Assembly: GCF_019393635.1 (NCBI RefSeq) | Contig: NC_057862.1 | Location: forward strand, 264,506,441 to 264,570,440 | Direction: 5' to 3' | Length of the DNA: 64,000 nt | Origin: Dromiciops gliroides | Lineage: Eukaryota > Chordata > Mammalia > Microbiotheria > Microbiotheriidae | In this document: positions 20,166 to 33,000 of the stretch, in pieces | Position numbering within the stretch: the stretch's first letter is position 1 | How the letters are laid out: every line of letters begins with the position of its first letter | Made by a program: the position numbers and the translations under genes | Notes under the pieces: model-generated | Database searches by the model: none | Told to the model about the DNA's origin: nothing | What the model saw: the letters and a program-made list of their open reading frames with translations, nothing else

Positions 20166-20700
20166 TCAAATGAAAAGCAAAATTTAAGATGGTGTCCTTA
20201 CCCGTATTAAGATATATTTTGCAAAAGGTTTCTGCAAGAACATCTAAGCATAGAAATGATGTGGAACCAGAGAAACAAATCTAAAGAGCAGCTTTCAGAG
20301 CTGCCCTGAGAAAGTGATCTATTCCAGAATGTGTAAGAGAAGGTTGGCTTTGGTCATCAGACATTACCTCTTCCATAGTATTAGAATGCAAAATGCCTCC
20401 CAAAGAGTTCTTCAAAACATCTCAAAGGATGCCAAATGAGGGAAACCTGAACTTCTCCTCCAGGATGTATGGAGCCCTCTGAGGGGACAAGGATCTTGAG
20501 ACTAAAGCAGCTGTGTTCCAGGAAAGGAATAAAGAAGGGCTTGAGAACATAAGGCAGAACTATATCCCAAAACACTCCAATCTTATCAAATCAGTTTTCC
20601 TCTATATTGAGTCCAAGAAATCAACAGACAAAGGATTTCCTTTCTCCTTTCCAGGGTAGCACTGTCATGGACATAGCTTCTGGGAAGTTGCTCAGTCAGA
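20166..20700. other. Unrecognised intergenic sequence
   Basis: No family motif recognised on either strand. Confidence 0.35.
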
Positions 20701-20712
20701 AGAATAATGATA

Positions 20713-21533
20713 CATACTATTAATCAGAGAAATGCAAATTAAAACAACTCTGAGGTATCACCTCACACATATCAAAGTGGTGAATATAACAAAAAAGGAC
20801 AATATTGGATGTTGGAGAGAATATTGGAAAATTGATACACTAATCCACAGTTGGTAGAGTTTTGTTACTATGCCCAAAGGGCTATAGAACTGTGCATACC
20901 CTTTGATCCAGCAATACCATTGCTTGGTTTATATCCCAAAGACATCCCCAAAAAGAGAAAAAGACCCATTTGCTAAAATATATATATATATATACCAGCT
21001 CTTTTTGTAGTGACTAAGAATTGAAAATGAAAGGAATGCCTATCATTTGGGGAATGGCTAAACAAGCTGTGTGGTATATGATAGTAATGGAATATAAGAA
21101 ATGACAGGGATGATTTTAGAATGGCCTGGAAAGACTCATATGAACTGTTGTAAAGAGAGCATTGTGCACAGTGACAACAATATTGTTTGATGAAGAACTG
21201 TGAATGACTTAATTATTCTCAGCAATACAATGATCCAAGACAATCCCAAAGGACTAATGAGGAAGCATACTATCTACCTCCAGAGAAAGAACTGATATTG
21301 ATGGAACACAGAATAAAGCTTGCTATTTTTCACTTTCTTTCATTTTTAAAAATTTTATTCAAGTTTTCTTACACAAATGACTAATATGGCTATGTTTTAC
21401 ATAATAGTACTTGTATAACCTAATTGTACATGTATAAACTATAGCTTACTGCCTCAGGGAAGGGGGAGGTGGGGAGAGGAGGGATAAATTTTGCAACTCA
21501 AAACTTTAAATAAAGATTTTATTATTTCTAAAA
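20713..21533 (+). mobile_element. Older L1 3' end, 5'-truncated, intact insertion
   Basis: ORF2 C-terminal region (ccctttgatccagcaatacc, ggggaatggctaaacaagct) followed by 3' UTR and an A-rich tail. Flanked by AAGAATAATGATA on both sides (about 20700 and 21534), a clear target duplication. Confidence 0.9.
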
Positions 21534-21700
21534 AAGAATAATGATAAAACTGTTCACCAGTCCTGGAAACCCTCTTACCTGAAGGTAGGAGGAGTTCCAT
21601 TTTGCCAGTTGGGGACAGATTGGGGGCTACTCAGATTAGGAATAGCTACCTTGTCCTAAATGAGAGGGATCATATTATTTTCAGTACTTGAATTTGTATT

Positions 21701-21847
21701 ATTTTTTTTTGTGGGGGGCAATGAGGGTTAAGTGACTTGCCCAGGGTCACACAGCCAGTAAGTGTCAAGTATATGAAGCCGGATTTGAACTCAGGTCCTC
21801 CTGAATCCAGGGCTGGTGCTCTATCCACTGTGCCACCTAGCTGCCCC
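21701..21847 (-). mobile_element. tRNA-type SINE, inverted
   Basis: Inverted poly(A), gggttaagtgacttgcccag ... cacctagctgcccc. Flanks agtacttgaatttgtatt and agtacttgtattttg are a diverged target duplication. Confidence 0.95.
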
Positions 21848-23702
21848 AGTACTTGTATTTTGATATTGACAATGGATCCACTTCCAAACCACTGCTACTC
21901 CTGTTAGAGGTCCAATCTGGTTGGTTGTTTGATACGTTTCTAATTGGTTTCTAATATGCCCTATCAACAACTATATGCAATGAACGGCATCAGCAGAATT
22001 CTTCCATTCGTCTAAATACCAATGGAGAGAGCCTTTGATCATTCAATCTTGTGCTTTCCAGGCCCTGGACCACTTGACCTGGTTTTTACTGCCAGGAAAT
22101 GGTCTACATGAAGATTTTCTCTTCCCCATCCCTTTAGGGAGAAACTAGGTTTTTTCATATGCCAGCTGTGTAACCAACTGGAAGGACTTGCCAGTACCCC
22201 TACTCCCTAGCGTATCTCCTATTTTTAGATTAGAGTTTGTTGCAGTCCAACTGCATATGCCTCTCTTGTAGTGAACAGAATGATCAGACAATCAGGCAAA
22301 TTCTCATTCCTCAGGAGCCAGGTCCTTATAGGTTGGGTCAACGGATCAAGGGATAAGGCAGGATTATGGCCTGAATTGGAAGCCTCAGTCCCCAGAATAG
22401 TCAATGCCTATATTTTAAATGTATTAACACAAGAGGGACCCAGGCAGGTGTGATTTCTAATGCATCATTTCCATTTAACAATGAAAACTTTCTGTGCTGT
22501 TTCCATCTTGCTAGAGGGACCATCTTATATCACCCACCAAATATTAGTTAACTGCTGATGAACAGGGAATATATGACTCTATGTCATCTCTTCAGTAGCA
22601 ACTAGGCCACAGTAAAAGACAAAAAAACTGCTTTTCAAAGGTTAACAACTGCTTGGGAGTCTGGAGCCTCAAATTCCTAAAAAGAATCTATTCTAACTAC
22701 CAATTAATACCTGCCTAAGTTTCCATCTACTTGTTCTGGTCTTTATGAACTGAGATCTCCAGAAACAGGGGTCTTTCAGTGTTGCAAAGGTTTCAGGGGG
22801 ACAGAATACTGGACACTCTGCTTTATACTTTTCAGTATTATAGCCTGTTCTGGGCCCTACTTGAAAAACACTGACTTATATATGAGTCAGTAAATGGGGA
22901 TAATTTTTCTCTAGCTTCTGAATCTGCTGGCCTAGTTTATTATATTTCATTGTCCTTCATTTTCCTGTCTTCTGTAAAGACTATTAAAATAAAATAAAGC
23001 CACCAGTTAACCTTTGTTTTATTTCACTCCCTCTCTGATTTTGGAAGATACTAGGATTTCAAAGGAACTAATTTCTTCCCTCATTATAGGGTATTTTTAA
23101 AATCAGCACAAAGTCCCTTTCCTATCAGACATACTTATCTTTTCAGATTTACCTTGCTTTCTGTATTTGTAATTCAAACTTTCTCCCAGCACTGGTTTTT
23201 TAATTGTATTTAGCCCCTGGGCCCACAGGAGGTGACCATTGTTAGAAAGTAAAAGAAGAGAGGTATAGCATGAAAACATTTTCAACTACATAAAAGCAAG
23301 GAAGACATGAGTTCATGGTGATTATATCATGAATGTATAATGTGTTGCCTTGACCACAATTAAGTGAGCTGTTCAAAATGAAATAACATTGGCTCTAACC
23401 CTTTCTGAGATTGGGTGAGTGTGATGCCCTTACTTAAGAAAAAAAATTCAGTGGATCCATGTCAAGGATTGTCTGACATGACAATCAAAAGGTAAACTAA
23501 GCAGTGAATTTGTAGAAGGGAAAGAAATTCATGGATTTGAGTCAGATTAAACTCTGAGGATGGGGTCTGGAAGGTACCCAGCCCTGACCCAATATAGTTA
23601 GTTTAGAAGTTTATTGCTTGTCAAATTCTCACTGTCTCCTTTAAGTTTAATTGCCAATTATTTCTTTGACTTCCTAACATAGCCGAAGATAAATTTTAAC
23701 CC
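21848..23702. other. Unrecognised intergenic sequence
   Basis: Nearly 1.9 kb without a recognised repeat or gene. Frames are short and lack motifs. Confidence 0.4.
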
Positions 23703-24127
23703 TGTCATCCTTATCTTTAGAGACAGGGGCCTGGAGAGGGGAGTCAGTGGGAACTGTGAGATCTGAAACATCTGACTCTCACTCCCCTGTTTCCTTTTCC
23801 TTTGGTTTGACCTTGTTCCCCCTCCCCTTTTCCCCCTTGCTCCTGGAACACGTATGCATGTCTCCATACATTGATCACAAGCTGAACACGCACCTTGGAT
23901 GAGACAGGATTGGATGTTAGATTGTGAGCTCATCCACCCTAGGTGTACGTGGGGACAGTCCTTTTCAAGATTACTATAAAAACCTAGAGGATTGGGCATA
24001 TCTTTGCAAGACTTCAATGTGTAATTGGGTTTTGCCCGTCCTCATGAGGATGTAATAAATCTGTCTCTGCTTGACTTGGTGGTCTCCTCGAGTTATTTGG
24101 GTAAACTGAGGCAGTTTGCTCCAAACA
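23703..24127 (+). mobile_element. Probable solo LTR (fossil)
   Basis: A TATAAAAA box (23975-23982), AATAAA (24054-24059), then a T/G-rich U5-like stretch (tctgcttgacttggtggtct) ending CCAAACA give LTR architecture in the + direction. The start at TGTCATCC is a guess and no clean target duplication was found. No internal retroviral sequence adjoins. Confidence 0.5.
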
Positions 24128-24564
24128 TTCATAACCAGAATAATTCAAACAAAATCATGGCAAGAATTGTTTTGATGAACTATGGATGTAAATTTCTTCA
24201 TTCACTATTTAAAGAAATTCTAATCAACTTAAAAGAAATTGAAAGTATTATTTTGGAAAGAAAGAAAGTAATTGAGACTTCCATTGTGCTCCTGAAATAA
24301 AAATATATAGAGTTCCCTGGAAGAGAGATCATTCAAACCATGCTCATTATAATGTTTTATGAAAATTTTTTGAATTATACTTTTTCCAAAATCTTATTGA
24401 ACACATACAGGGCAAGTCCTGGACCAAAAGGAAAAAAATTCAAGGAAACAAATAATTAAGACTCAGAATGCTTGCAATATACTATGCACTGTATAACCCC
24501 AAACAGGATGAAACTCCTGAGATCCCCTATTATTTGTTCAATAGAGAAGAGTAGATTCCTGAGC
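24128..24564. other. Unrecognised sequence
   Basis: A-rich with one 91-aa + frame spanning the LTR end; no motif seen. Confidence 0.35.
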
Positions 24565-25465
24565 ATTCTGTGAGGATGGCACAGTAGGTGAGAAATTTCC
24601 GGGCTCTCCAGATTCCCTCCACAACAGATAAAAATTGCCATGAAATGAACATAGAACAGCAAAAATAAAGAAGCAGTTGTCCTCCTAAGACATCTTGAAA
24701 GAACCACAAAAAAGATTCCAAAGCCTGAGCTTTGGTGTTAGTGAAGTTTAAACAAGTCCAGGCCAACCCCACTGGATCAATAAACAGTAGACCTTGAGAG
24801 AATCAGACTCAAGACATTTCACTTCAACTTCCAACTCAATCATGGTCTCTAGAAATTTTACCTCCTGAACTTTTCCCTCATAAACTTTCATCTGAAGAAT
24901 ACTAAATGAGGAAAGATTGAAGAATGCCCTTTTGTTTCTGGAGCCAGGTCTAGCAGTGCTGACCAGACATGATCCATGGGATACAGTAAATGCAGTGATT
25001 AGAAGAAAATGTATATCTCTAAATGCTTATATCAATAAAATAGAGAAAGAATAAACTAATGAATTCAGCCTGCAATTCAAAAATTGAAAAAAGAAGAAAT
25101 TAGAAATCCCCAATTAAACACTAAACTGGAAATCCTAAGAACTAAAGGTGAGATTAGTAAAATTAATAGTAAAGTAGCCATTGAATTAATAAATAAAAAG
25201 AGGAGTTGGTTTTATGAAAAAACCAATAAAAGAAATAATTGGTTAATTTGATTAAGAAAAGTAGAGAAGAAAACCAAATAACTAGTACCTTTTCAGGATA
25301 AATATATGATTAATGGAGATGAATGTAAAACAATTATAAGGAGTTCTTTTGCTCAATTGTAAGCCAATAAATTTAACAATTTAAGTGTAATCAAGGAATG
25401 TTTTAAAAAATATAAATTGCCTACATTAGCAGAAGAGGAAATTAAATATCTAAATTTACCTATTT
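24565..25465 (+). mobile_element. Old L1: 5' UTR-like start joined to ORF2 piece
   Basis: 24575 on (aggatggcacagtaggtgag) resembles the start of L1 5' UTRs; from about 24980 the sequence matches ORF2 before the RT domain (aatgcttatatcaataaaat..., gagttggttttatgaaaaaa), as at 37940-38230. ORF1 and the start of ORF2 are missing between them. The ORF2 piece is interrupted by an inverted L1 at 25466. Confidence 0.65.
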
Positions 25466-26084
25466 CATTTCCTTTTTTCCAGACCTTTATTTTTTCCCAC
25501 TTACATGTAAACATTATTTTCAACATTCACTTTTGTAAGATTTTTAGTTCCATGTTTTTCTCCCATCCTCTCTTCTCTCCCCCCTCCCAAAATCAGCAAG
25601 CAATCTCATATAGGTTATACAATATAATCATGTTAAACATATTTCCATATCAGTCATAAGAGAAGAATCAGAATAAAAGGAAAAAAACGCAAGAAAAAAG
25701 AAATAACAACTACTAAAAAACAACAACAACATAAGTAAAAATAGTATACTTCAATCTGCATTCAAATTCTATAGTTGTTTTTTTTCTAGATGTGGAGAGT
25801 GTTTTCCATCATGATTCTTGGCATTGTTTTGGATCATTATATTGCTGAGAAGAACTGATCATCGCACAGTCTTGTTAATACTATGTGTATGTTGTTCTCT
25901 TGGTTCTGCTCATTTCACTTAGCATCAATTGAAAGTTTTCCAGGTTTTTCTGAAATCTGTCTGCTTATCATTTCTTACAGCACAATATTATTCCATTACA
26001 TTCACATACCACAACTTGTTCAGCCATTCCCCAATTGATGGGCATCCCCCTCAATCTCCAATTATTTGCCATAATGTTTTCTTT
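25466..26084 (-). mobile_element. L1 3' end, inverted
   Basis: T-rich start, tacatgtaaacattattttc, 3' UTR complement, then the inverted ORF2 C-terminus (cattccccaattgatgggca). Inserted into a + strand old L1. Confidence 0.85.
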
Positions 26085-26222
26085 TTCTTTTTCTTTGAGG
26101 TAATCAGGCTTAAAATGACTTGCCCAGGGTCACACAGCTAATAAGTGTTTGAGGCCACATTTGAACTCACTTCTTCCTGAGTCCACAGTGCTGCTCTACC
26201 CATTGTGCCACCTAGCTGCCCC
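26085..26222 (-). mobile_element. tRNA-type SINE, inverted, diverged
   Basis: aatgacttgcccagggtcac ... cacctagctgcccc, with changes near its tail. Lies at the truncated end of the inverted L1. Confidence 0.9.
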
Positions 26223-26944
26223 TAAATATACCTCTTTTAGAAAACAGGCAGTTTTCCAATGAAGAAACCAGAATAATTTATACTCCTATGAAGAAAAATG
26301 CTCTAAATCAATATTTATTAGAGAAATGTTCATTAAAACAACCCTGAGATATCATTTTAAACCTCCTGACTTGGCTAAAATGATAGAAGGGGAAATGATA
26401 AATGTTGGAGGGGATATTAAAAAAAATCAGGACACTAATTCATTGTTGATAAAATTATGAACTAATCTAAGTATTTTGGAGAGAAAACTGGAATTATGTC
26501 CACAGAGTTTTAAACTACCTCTACCTTTTAACCCAGCAACAGCAATACTAGATCTATTTCCATAGATGATTAGTTTTTGTTTGTTTGTTTTTGGTGAGGC
26601 AATTGGGGTTAAGTGACTTGCCTAGGGTCACACAGCTAGTAAGTGTTAAGTGTCTGAGGCCAGATTTGAACTCAGGTCCTCCTGAATCCAGGGCCAGTGC
26701 TCTATCCACTACGCCATCTAGCTGCCCCAATGATTAGGTTTTAATATGTCTATAGCAGCTCTCTTTGTGGTGGCAATGAACTGGAAATTTCAGGGATGCT
26801 GGTCAGTTGGAGAATGGCTGAACAAGTTGTGGTTTATAATTGTGGTGAAATACTACTGTGCTATAAGAAATAATAAGCTCAAAGGTTTTAGGAAAGACTT
26901 GCACAAAATAATGAAGAGTGAAATGAGAAGAACTGAGAGAACAT
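26223..26944 (+). mobile_element. Old L1 3' portion (continuation of the 24.98-kb ORF2 piece or another copy)
   Basis: ORF2 C-terminal region: caggcagttttccaatgaag (26255), then aattatgtccacagagtttt, interrupted by a SINE, then the 26746-26991 frame with AMNWKFQGCWSVGEWLNKLWF and CAIRNNKLKGFRKD. Ends where the next L1 5' UTR begins. Confidence 0.8.
26576..26728 (-). mobile_element. tRNA-type SINE, inverted
   Basis: gtgaggcaattggggttaag ... catctagctgcccc, flanked by atgattagttttt and aatgattaggtttt. Its 5' junction has been copied to 34.4-34.56 kb. Confidence 0.95.
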
Positions 26945-26993
26945 TGAGCCTGGAAAGAAAGGTCTGTCTCACTTGGGTTGGAAGGAAGTGAGG

Positions 26994-27230
26994 TCAAGGA
27001 ACAGCAGCAGCAGCAGCAGCTTCTGGACTCACAGAAGGGGGCCTGAAGCAGAGCTCTGAGCCTGGGGCAATCCACCAGTGAAGCTCCACACACCTGCAAA
27101 CCAGCAGCTCCCTGGGTAGGTGAAAAGTCTGGGCAGCATAGCAGGGACGCTTACCAGGCACCCCAAAGCCAACAAAGCCCACCAGGGGGGCTTTGACCCC
27201 ACTGCTGAACAGTAGTGAAACCCCACCCAA
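26994..27230 (-). other. Antisense ORF in L1 5' UTR (ORF0-like), copy 2
   Basis: A 78-aa frame antisense to the L1 that aligns without gaps with the one at 11656-11958: SSGVKA, VPG, YAAQT, LPRELL, VSP and the terminal alanine run are shared, while intervening residues differ. Two copies this diverged both staying open is the reason to notice it. Confidence 0.45.
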
Positions 27231-27468
27231 GACTAGTCAACAGCAAGTTCCTGCCCCTGTGACCTCCCAACAAACAGGGGACTCCAACCCTCAGCAGATC
27301 ACAACAAAATTACCCTTCCAGGGCCTACTAGCAGAGTTACTAGCTACCTTAGCAACCCAGCAGCAGGACCACCCCACCCCCTTCCCCCTCTCCCACACAC
27401 TTTGTCAGATTGGAAACAAAATTACTCCTCCAGGGCCTGCTAACAGACAGGCACTGCTAACAGAGTAA
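27193..27468 (+). other. Sense upstream ORF in L1 5' UTR, copy 2
   Basis: A 91-aa frame matching 11888-12256 (MTPLLNSSETPPKTSQQQVP, then TTKLPFQGLLAE). It overlaps the start of the antisense frame. Confidence 0.3.
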
Positions 27469-27715
27469 CTCAGAAGCAAGGCAGCACTCCTGGGCAGGCC
27501 AACAACAAAATCACTCCTCCAGGGGCAGTACCCAAAAAGACTTTGTTAACTTTAGCAACCCAGCAAAAGCAAGGGGCTAGGAACTGAGGCCCAGTGAAAA
27601 TCCAGAACCTCAGCACAAAAACTTGGGACAGTTTAGAAATAGAGTCCAACTTGAATAAAAATATTAAGGCACAAAAAAGGCACAAACATAAGGGAAAAAA
27701 AAAACAATAAAAAGC

Positions 27716-28500
27716 TTGACTATTGACAGTTACTACAGTGATAGGGAAAAACAAGGCATAAATATAGAGGAGGACCATAATAACAAAATGGTTACAGGTG
27801 AAGCTTCAAATAAAAATGCAAATTGGTCTCAGGCCCAAATAGAATTACTGGAAGAGCTTAAAAAGGACTTTAAAAGCAAACTAGGGAGGGGTAGCTAGGT
27901 GGCTCAGTGGATAGAGCACTGGCCCTGGATTCAGAAGGACCTGAGTACAAATCCAACCTCAGACACTTGACACTTACTAGCTGTGTGACCCTGAGCAAGT
28001 CACTTAACCCCAACTGCCTCACAAAAAAAATTAAACTATAGAAGTGGAAGGAAAATTGGGGAAATAAATAAAAGTAATGTAAGAGAACTATGAAAAAGAA
28101 ATATAAAAATTTACTGGGGAAAATAACTCCCTAAAACAGATTTAGCCAAATGGAAAAAGAAAAAAGGTCACTGAATATTATTTAATTAATTTAATATTAT
28201 TTAAGGAACTATTGTTCTTTAAATTAAAATGTCATGGAGCTACAGTCAGAATTACAGAGGATTTGGGAGCTTCCACATTAAAGAATTATAGGGCTTGGAA
28301 TATAATATGCTGGAGTGGAAAGGAGTTAGATTTACAACCAAGAATCCCCTGTCCAACAAACTTGAATATATTCTTTCAGGGGAAAAACAGATATTTAATG
28401 AAATAGAGGACATTTAAGCATTTCTGATTAAAAGGCCATATTTGAATAAAAAAATTTGACCTCCAAATACAAGACGCAAGAGAAACATAAAAAGATAAAA
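27716..28500 (+). pseudogene. L1 ORF1, internally deleted
   Basis: The N-terminal part 27716-27898 reads INIEEDHNNKMVTGEASN and IELLEELKKDFKSKL (start of the coiled coil), then a SINE, then a jump near 28180-28215 that removes the RRM region, then the C-terminal part (tcatggagctacagtcagaa on). Encodes no working RNA-binding protein. Confidence 0.85.
27887..28030 (+). mobile_element. tRNA-type SINE
   Basis: ggggtagctaggtggctcag ... ccccaactgcctcacaaaaa, inserted in L1 ORF1 between aaactag and aaactat. Confidence 0.95.
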
Positions 28501-28972
28501 AAGAAACAAGAGGGAATAACATATTTTCATTTGGATAAAGAAACTTAGCTTATTCTTTAGGGAAGTAAAAGGGGAAGGGGAAAGGGGGGGACTTATAGAA
28601 GGGAGGGCAGAAGCAAGGGATAAAAAGGCAAAGAAAATGGAGGGGGGGGTGATAAAAGGGAGGGCATATTGGGGGAGGCAGGGGTAAGAAGCAAAACGTT
28701 GATGAGGAGGAATAGAGTGAAAGAAGGGGGTAAAAGTACAAAGGAGGTAAATAGAATGGAGGAGAATAGGCAGTAATAATAACTGTGAATGTGAATGAGA
28801 TGAACTCTGCCATAAAACAGAAGCTAATAGCAGAGTGGATTAAAAACCAGAATCCTACAATATGCTGTTTACAAGAAACACAAATGAAGCAGAGAGATAC
28901 ACACAGAGTAAAGGTAAAAGACTGGAGCAGAATATATTATGCTTCAGCGAGAGTAAAAAAAAGCAGGGGTAG

Positions 28973-29108
28973 TGGATAGAGCACCGGCCCTGGAGTCAGG
29001 AGTACCTGAGTTCAAATCCGGCCTCAGACACTTAACACTTACTAGCTGTGTGACCCTGGGCAAGTCACTTAACCCCAATTGCATCACGAAAAAATAAAAA
29101 ATAAAATT
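28973..29108 (+). mobile_element. tRNA-type SINE, 5'-truncated
   Basis: Starts inside the SINE head at gtggatagagcaccggccct, missing ggggcagctaggtggcgca. Target duplication AAAAAAGCAGGGGTAG on both sides shows it inserted already truncated. Confidence 0.95.
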
Positions 29109-29897
29109 AAAAAAGCAGGGGTAGCAAGCTTTATCTCAAAACAAAGGCAAAAATAGATCTACTTAAAAGAGATAAGGAAAGAAACAAAATCTTGATAAAA
29201 GATACTATAGATAATGAAGTAATATCAGTACTAAACGTGTATGTGCCAAGTGGTATAACATCCATATTCTTAGAGAAGTTAAATGAGTTACAAGAGGAAA
29301 TAGACAACAAAAATATACTAGTGAGGGATCTGAATCTTCCCCTCTCAGAATTACATAAATCTAGTCACAAAATAAATAATAAAGATGTTAAAGAGGTGAA
29401 TAGAATGTGAGAAAAGTTAGATATGATAGAATTCTGGAGAAAATCGAATGGGGATAGAAAGGAATATACCTTTTTCTCAGCAGTACATGGCACATATTCA
29501 AAAATTGACCATGTATTAGTGCACAAAACCTCATAGTCAAATGTAGAAAGGCAGAAATAGTAAATGCATCCTTCTCAGATCATGATGCAATAAAAATTGC
29601 ATGTAATAAAGAGTCATGGAAATGTCGACTGAAAATTAATTGGAAGCTAAAAAATTTCATTCTAAAGAATGAATGGGTCAAACAACAAATCACAGAAACA
29701 ATCAATAACTTCATCCAAGAGAGTGACAATAATGAGATAACATACCAAAATCTATGGGATGCAGCCAAAGCAATGCTTAGAGGAAATTTTATATCTCTAA
29801 CTGCTTACATCAATAAAAAAGAGAAAGAAGATATCAATGAACTGGGCATGCAACTTAAAAAACTGGAAAAAGAACAAATTAAGAATCCCCAAATAAT

Positions 29898-30041
29898 GGG
29901 ACAGCTAGGTGGTGCAGTGGATAGAGCACCAGCCCTGGAGTCAAGAGTAGCTGGGTTCAAATCCAGCCTCAGACACAACACTTACTAGCTGTGTGACCCT
30001 GAACAAGTCACTTAACACCAATTGCCTCACTAAAAAAAAAA
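29898..30041 (+). mobile_element. tRNA-type SINE
   Basis: gggacagctaggtggtgcag ... caattgcctcactaaaaaa; target duplication aagaatccccaa on both sides. Confidence 0.95.
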
Positions 30042-33000
30042 AAGAATCCCCAATTAAATATTAAATTAGAAATCCTGAAAATTAAAAAAGTTAATAAAAC
30101 TGAAAACAAGAAAACTATAGAATTAATCAAAAAATCTAAGAGCTGTTTTTTTGAAAAAACAAATAAAATAGATAAACCATTGGTTAATTTGATTTAAAAA
30201 AAGAAAGATGAAAACCAAATTACCAGTATCAAAAATGAAAGGGGTGATTTTACCACCAATGAAGTGGAAATTAAAGCAATAATTAGGAATGATTTTGCCC
30301 AACTGTATACCAATAAATTTAACAATGTAAATGAAATGAATAAATACTTACAAAAATGCAAACTGCCCAAGTTAACTGAAGGGGAAATAAAATTCTTAAA
30401 TAAGCCTATATTAGAAAAAGAAAGTGAACAAGCCATTAATGAACTCCCTAAGAAAAAAAATCTCCAGGACCAGATGGGTTTACAAGTGAATTCTACCAAG
30501 CCTTTAAAGAACAATTAATTTGAATATTATATAAATTATTTGGAAAAATAGGTGAAGAAGGAGTTCTACCAAATTCCTTTTCTGACACAAATATATTGTT
30601 GATACCAAAACCAGGCAGAGCAAAAACAGAAAAAGAAAATTATAGACCAATTTCCCTGATAAATATTGATGCAAAACTCTTAAATAAGATATTAGCAAGG
30701 AGATTACAGCAAATGATCACCAGAATAATACACTTTGACTAGGTGGGGTTTATACCAAGACTGCAGGGCTGGTTCAACATTAGGAAAACTATTAACATAA
30801 TCAACCACATCAGGAAGAAAACTAACCAAAATCATATGATTATCTCAATAGATGCAGAGAAAGCTTTTGACAAAATACAGCACCCATTCCTAATAAAAAC
30901 ACTAGAGAGCTTTGCAATAGGTGGAGCTTTCCTTAAAATAGTAAGCAGTATCTACCTAAAACGATCTGCAAGCATTATATGTAATGGAGATAAGTTAGAG
31001 GCCTTCCCAATAAGAGCAGGGATGTCCATTATCACCTATTTAATATTGTACTAGCCATGTTAGCTTTAGCAATCAGAGAAGAAAAAGGAATTAAAGGAAT
31101 TAGAATAGGCAAGGAAGAAACAAAACTATCACTCTTTGCAGATGATATGATGGTATACTTAGAGAATCCTAGAGAATCAACTCAAAAATTACTTGAAACA
31201 ATGAACAACTTTAGCAAAGTAGCAGGATATAAAATAAATCCACATAAATCATCAGCATTTCTATACATGACCAACAAAGTCCAGCAGCAAGAGATAGAAA
31301 GAGAAATTTCATTTAAAGTAAGGGTAGATAATATAAAATACTTGGAAGTTGACTTGCCAAGACAAATCCAGGAACTCTATGAACATAATTATAAAACACA
31401 TTTCACAGAAATCAAATCAGATCTAAATAATAAGAAAAATATCAATTGCTCATGGATAGGCTGAGCTAATATAATAAAATGACAATTCTACCCAAATTAA
31501 TTTACTTATTCAGTGCCATACCAATCAGACTACCTAAAATTATTTTATAGAGCTAGAAAAATAATACAAAATTCATCTGGAAAAACAAAAGGTCAAGAAT
31601 ATCAAGGGAACTAATGAAAAAATATGCACAGGAAGGAGGGTTAGCTGTACCAAATCTGAAGCTCTACTATAAAGGGGCAGTCATCAAAACTATTTGGTAC
31701 TGGCTAAGAAATAGAGTGGAGGATCAATGGAATAGGCTAGGCACAGGAGACACGGTAGTCAAGGACTTTACTAACGACTGTTTGATAAACCCAAAGACTC
31801 CAGTTTCTGGGATAGGAACTCAGTATTTGACAAAAACTACTGGGAAAACTGGAAGATAATATGGCAGAAACTAGGCATAGACCAACATCTTACACCTTAT
31901 ACTAAAATAAGGCCAAAATGGTCACATGATTTAGACATAAAAGGTGATACCATAGGTAAATTCAGAAAGGAAGGAATAGTCTACCTTTTAGATCTTTGGA
32001 AAGGAGAACAGTTTATGACTAAACAAGAGATAGAGAATATTATGAAATGCAAAATGGATGATTTTGATTACATTAATTTAAAAAGGTTTTGTACAAACAG
32101 AAGCAATGCATCCAAAATTAGAAAGGAGGCAGAAAGCTGGGAAACAATTTTTTATAGCCAGTACTTCTGATAAAGGCCTCATTTCTAAAATATATCAGGA
32201 ACTAAATCAAATTTAAAAGAATCCAAGTCATTCCCCACTTGAGAAATGTTCAAAGGATATGAACAGGCAGGTTTCTGATGAAGAAATCAAAGCTATCTGT
32301 TGCCATATGAAAAAATGCTCTAAATCACTATTGATTAGAGAAATGCAAATTAAAAACAACTCTGAGGTACCACCTGGCACCTATTAGATTGACTAAAATG
32401 ACAAAAAAGGAAAATAATAAATGTTGGAGAAGCTGTGGAAAAATTGGAACACTAATGCATTGTTGGTGGAGCTGTGAACTGATCCAACCATTCTGGAGAG
32501 CAATTTGGAATTATGCCCAAAGGACGATAAAGCTATGCATACCCTTTGACCCAGCAATACCACTATTGGGTCTTTTCCCCAAAGAGATCATGGAAAGGGA
32601 AATAGGACCCACATGTACAAAAATATTTATAGTTGCTCTTTTCGTGGTGGCAAGGAATTGGAAGTTGAGGGGCTGCCCATCAATTGGGGAATGGTTAAAC
32701 AAGTTGTGGTATATGAATGCAATGGAATTCTATTGTGCTGTAAGAAACAAGGAGCAGGAGGAGTTCGGAGAAATCTGGAAAGACTAGCATGAACTGATGA
32801 TGAGTGAGATGAGCAGGACCAGGAGAACATTGTACACAGTATCATCCACTTTATGTGTTGTTCAACTGTGATAGACAATTCTTCTCAGCAATACAGGTTA
32901 GTTCCAAAGGACTCATGATGGAAAATGTTCTCCAAATCCAGAAAAAAAAAGAACTGTGGAATATGGATGCAAATTGAACCATACTATTTCTTTTCTTTTC

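Larger units (their letters stand above)
28785..32850 (+). pseudogene. L1 ORF2 (endonuclease-reverse transcriptase), broken
   Basis: ORF2p nicks DNA and copies L1 RNA. Endonuclease start MNSAIKQKLIAEWIKNQNPT and CCLQET (28803 on), 29192-29410 with YVPSGITSIF and DLNLPLSEL, RT region 30264-31464 with [14 protein letters not shown] and the [11 protein letters not shown] catalytic motif, C-terminus 32389-32787 with HCWWSCELIQPFWRAIWN, the zinc-knuckle-like region. Stops, frameshifts and two SINEs (28973 and 29898) break it. Confidence 0.92.

Noticed and set aside
20732-20739. ATGCAAAT octamers on the + strand at 20732, 32343, 40320 and 47666
   Set aside because: Each lies at the same point of L1 ORF2 (gagaaatgcaaattaaaac) and none is followed by a V leader. 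They are L1 coding words, though they do scatter octamers through the locus.
26858-26875. Frames reading YYCA, as in EYYCAVRND or KYYCAIRNN
   Set aside because: They look like the V framework 3 end but are the normal L1 ORF2 C-terminal motif; no V framework or RSS is attached.
27807-27820. Octamer-like aatgcaaattgg at about 27816
   Set aside because: Falls inside L1 ORF1 (the same sequence family as 12580) with no V gene downstream.
28550-28813. Pro/Phe/Tyr-rich minus frames at 28550-28813, 35555-35782 and 36813-37094
   Set aside because: They are antisense translations of the purine-rich L1 inter-ORF spacer; composition keeps them open.
32511-32702. Minus frames over L1 ORF2 C-termini (32511-32878, 40710-40916, 46869-47084)
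   Set aside because: Shadows of the ORF2 sense frame.
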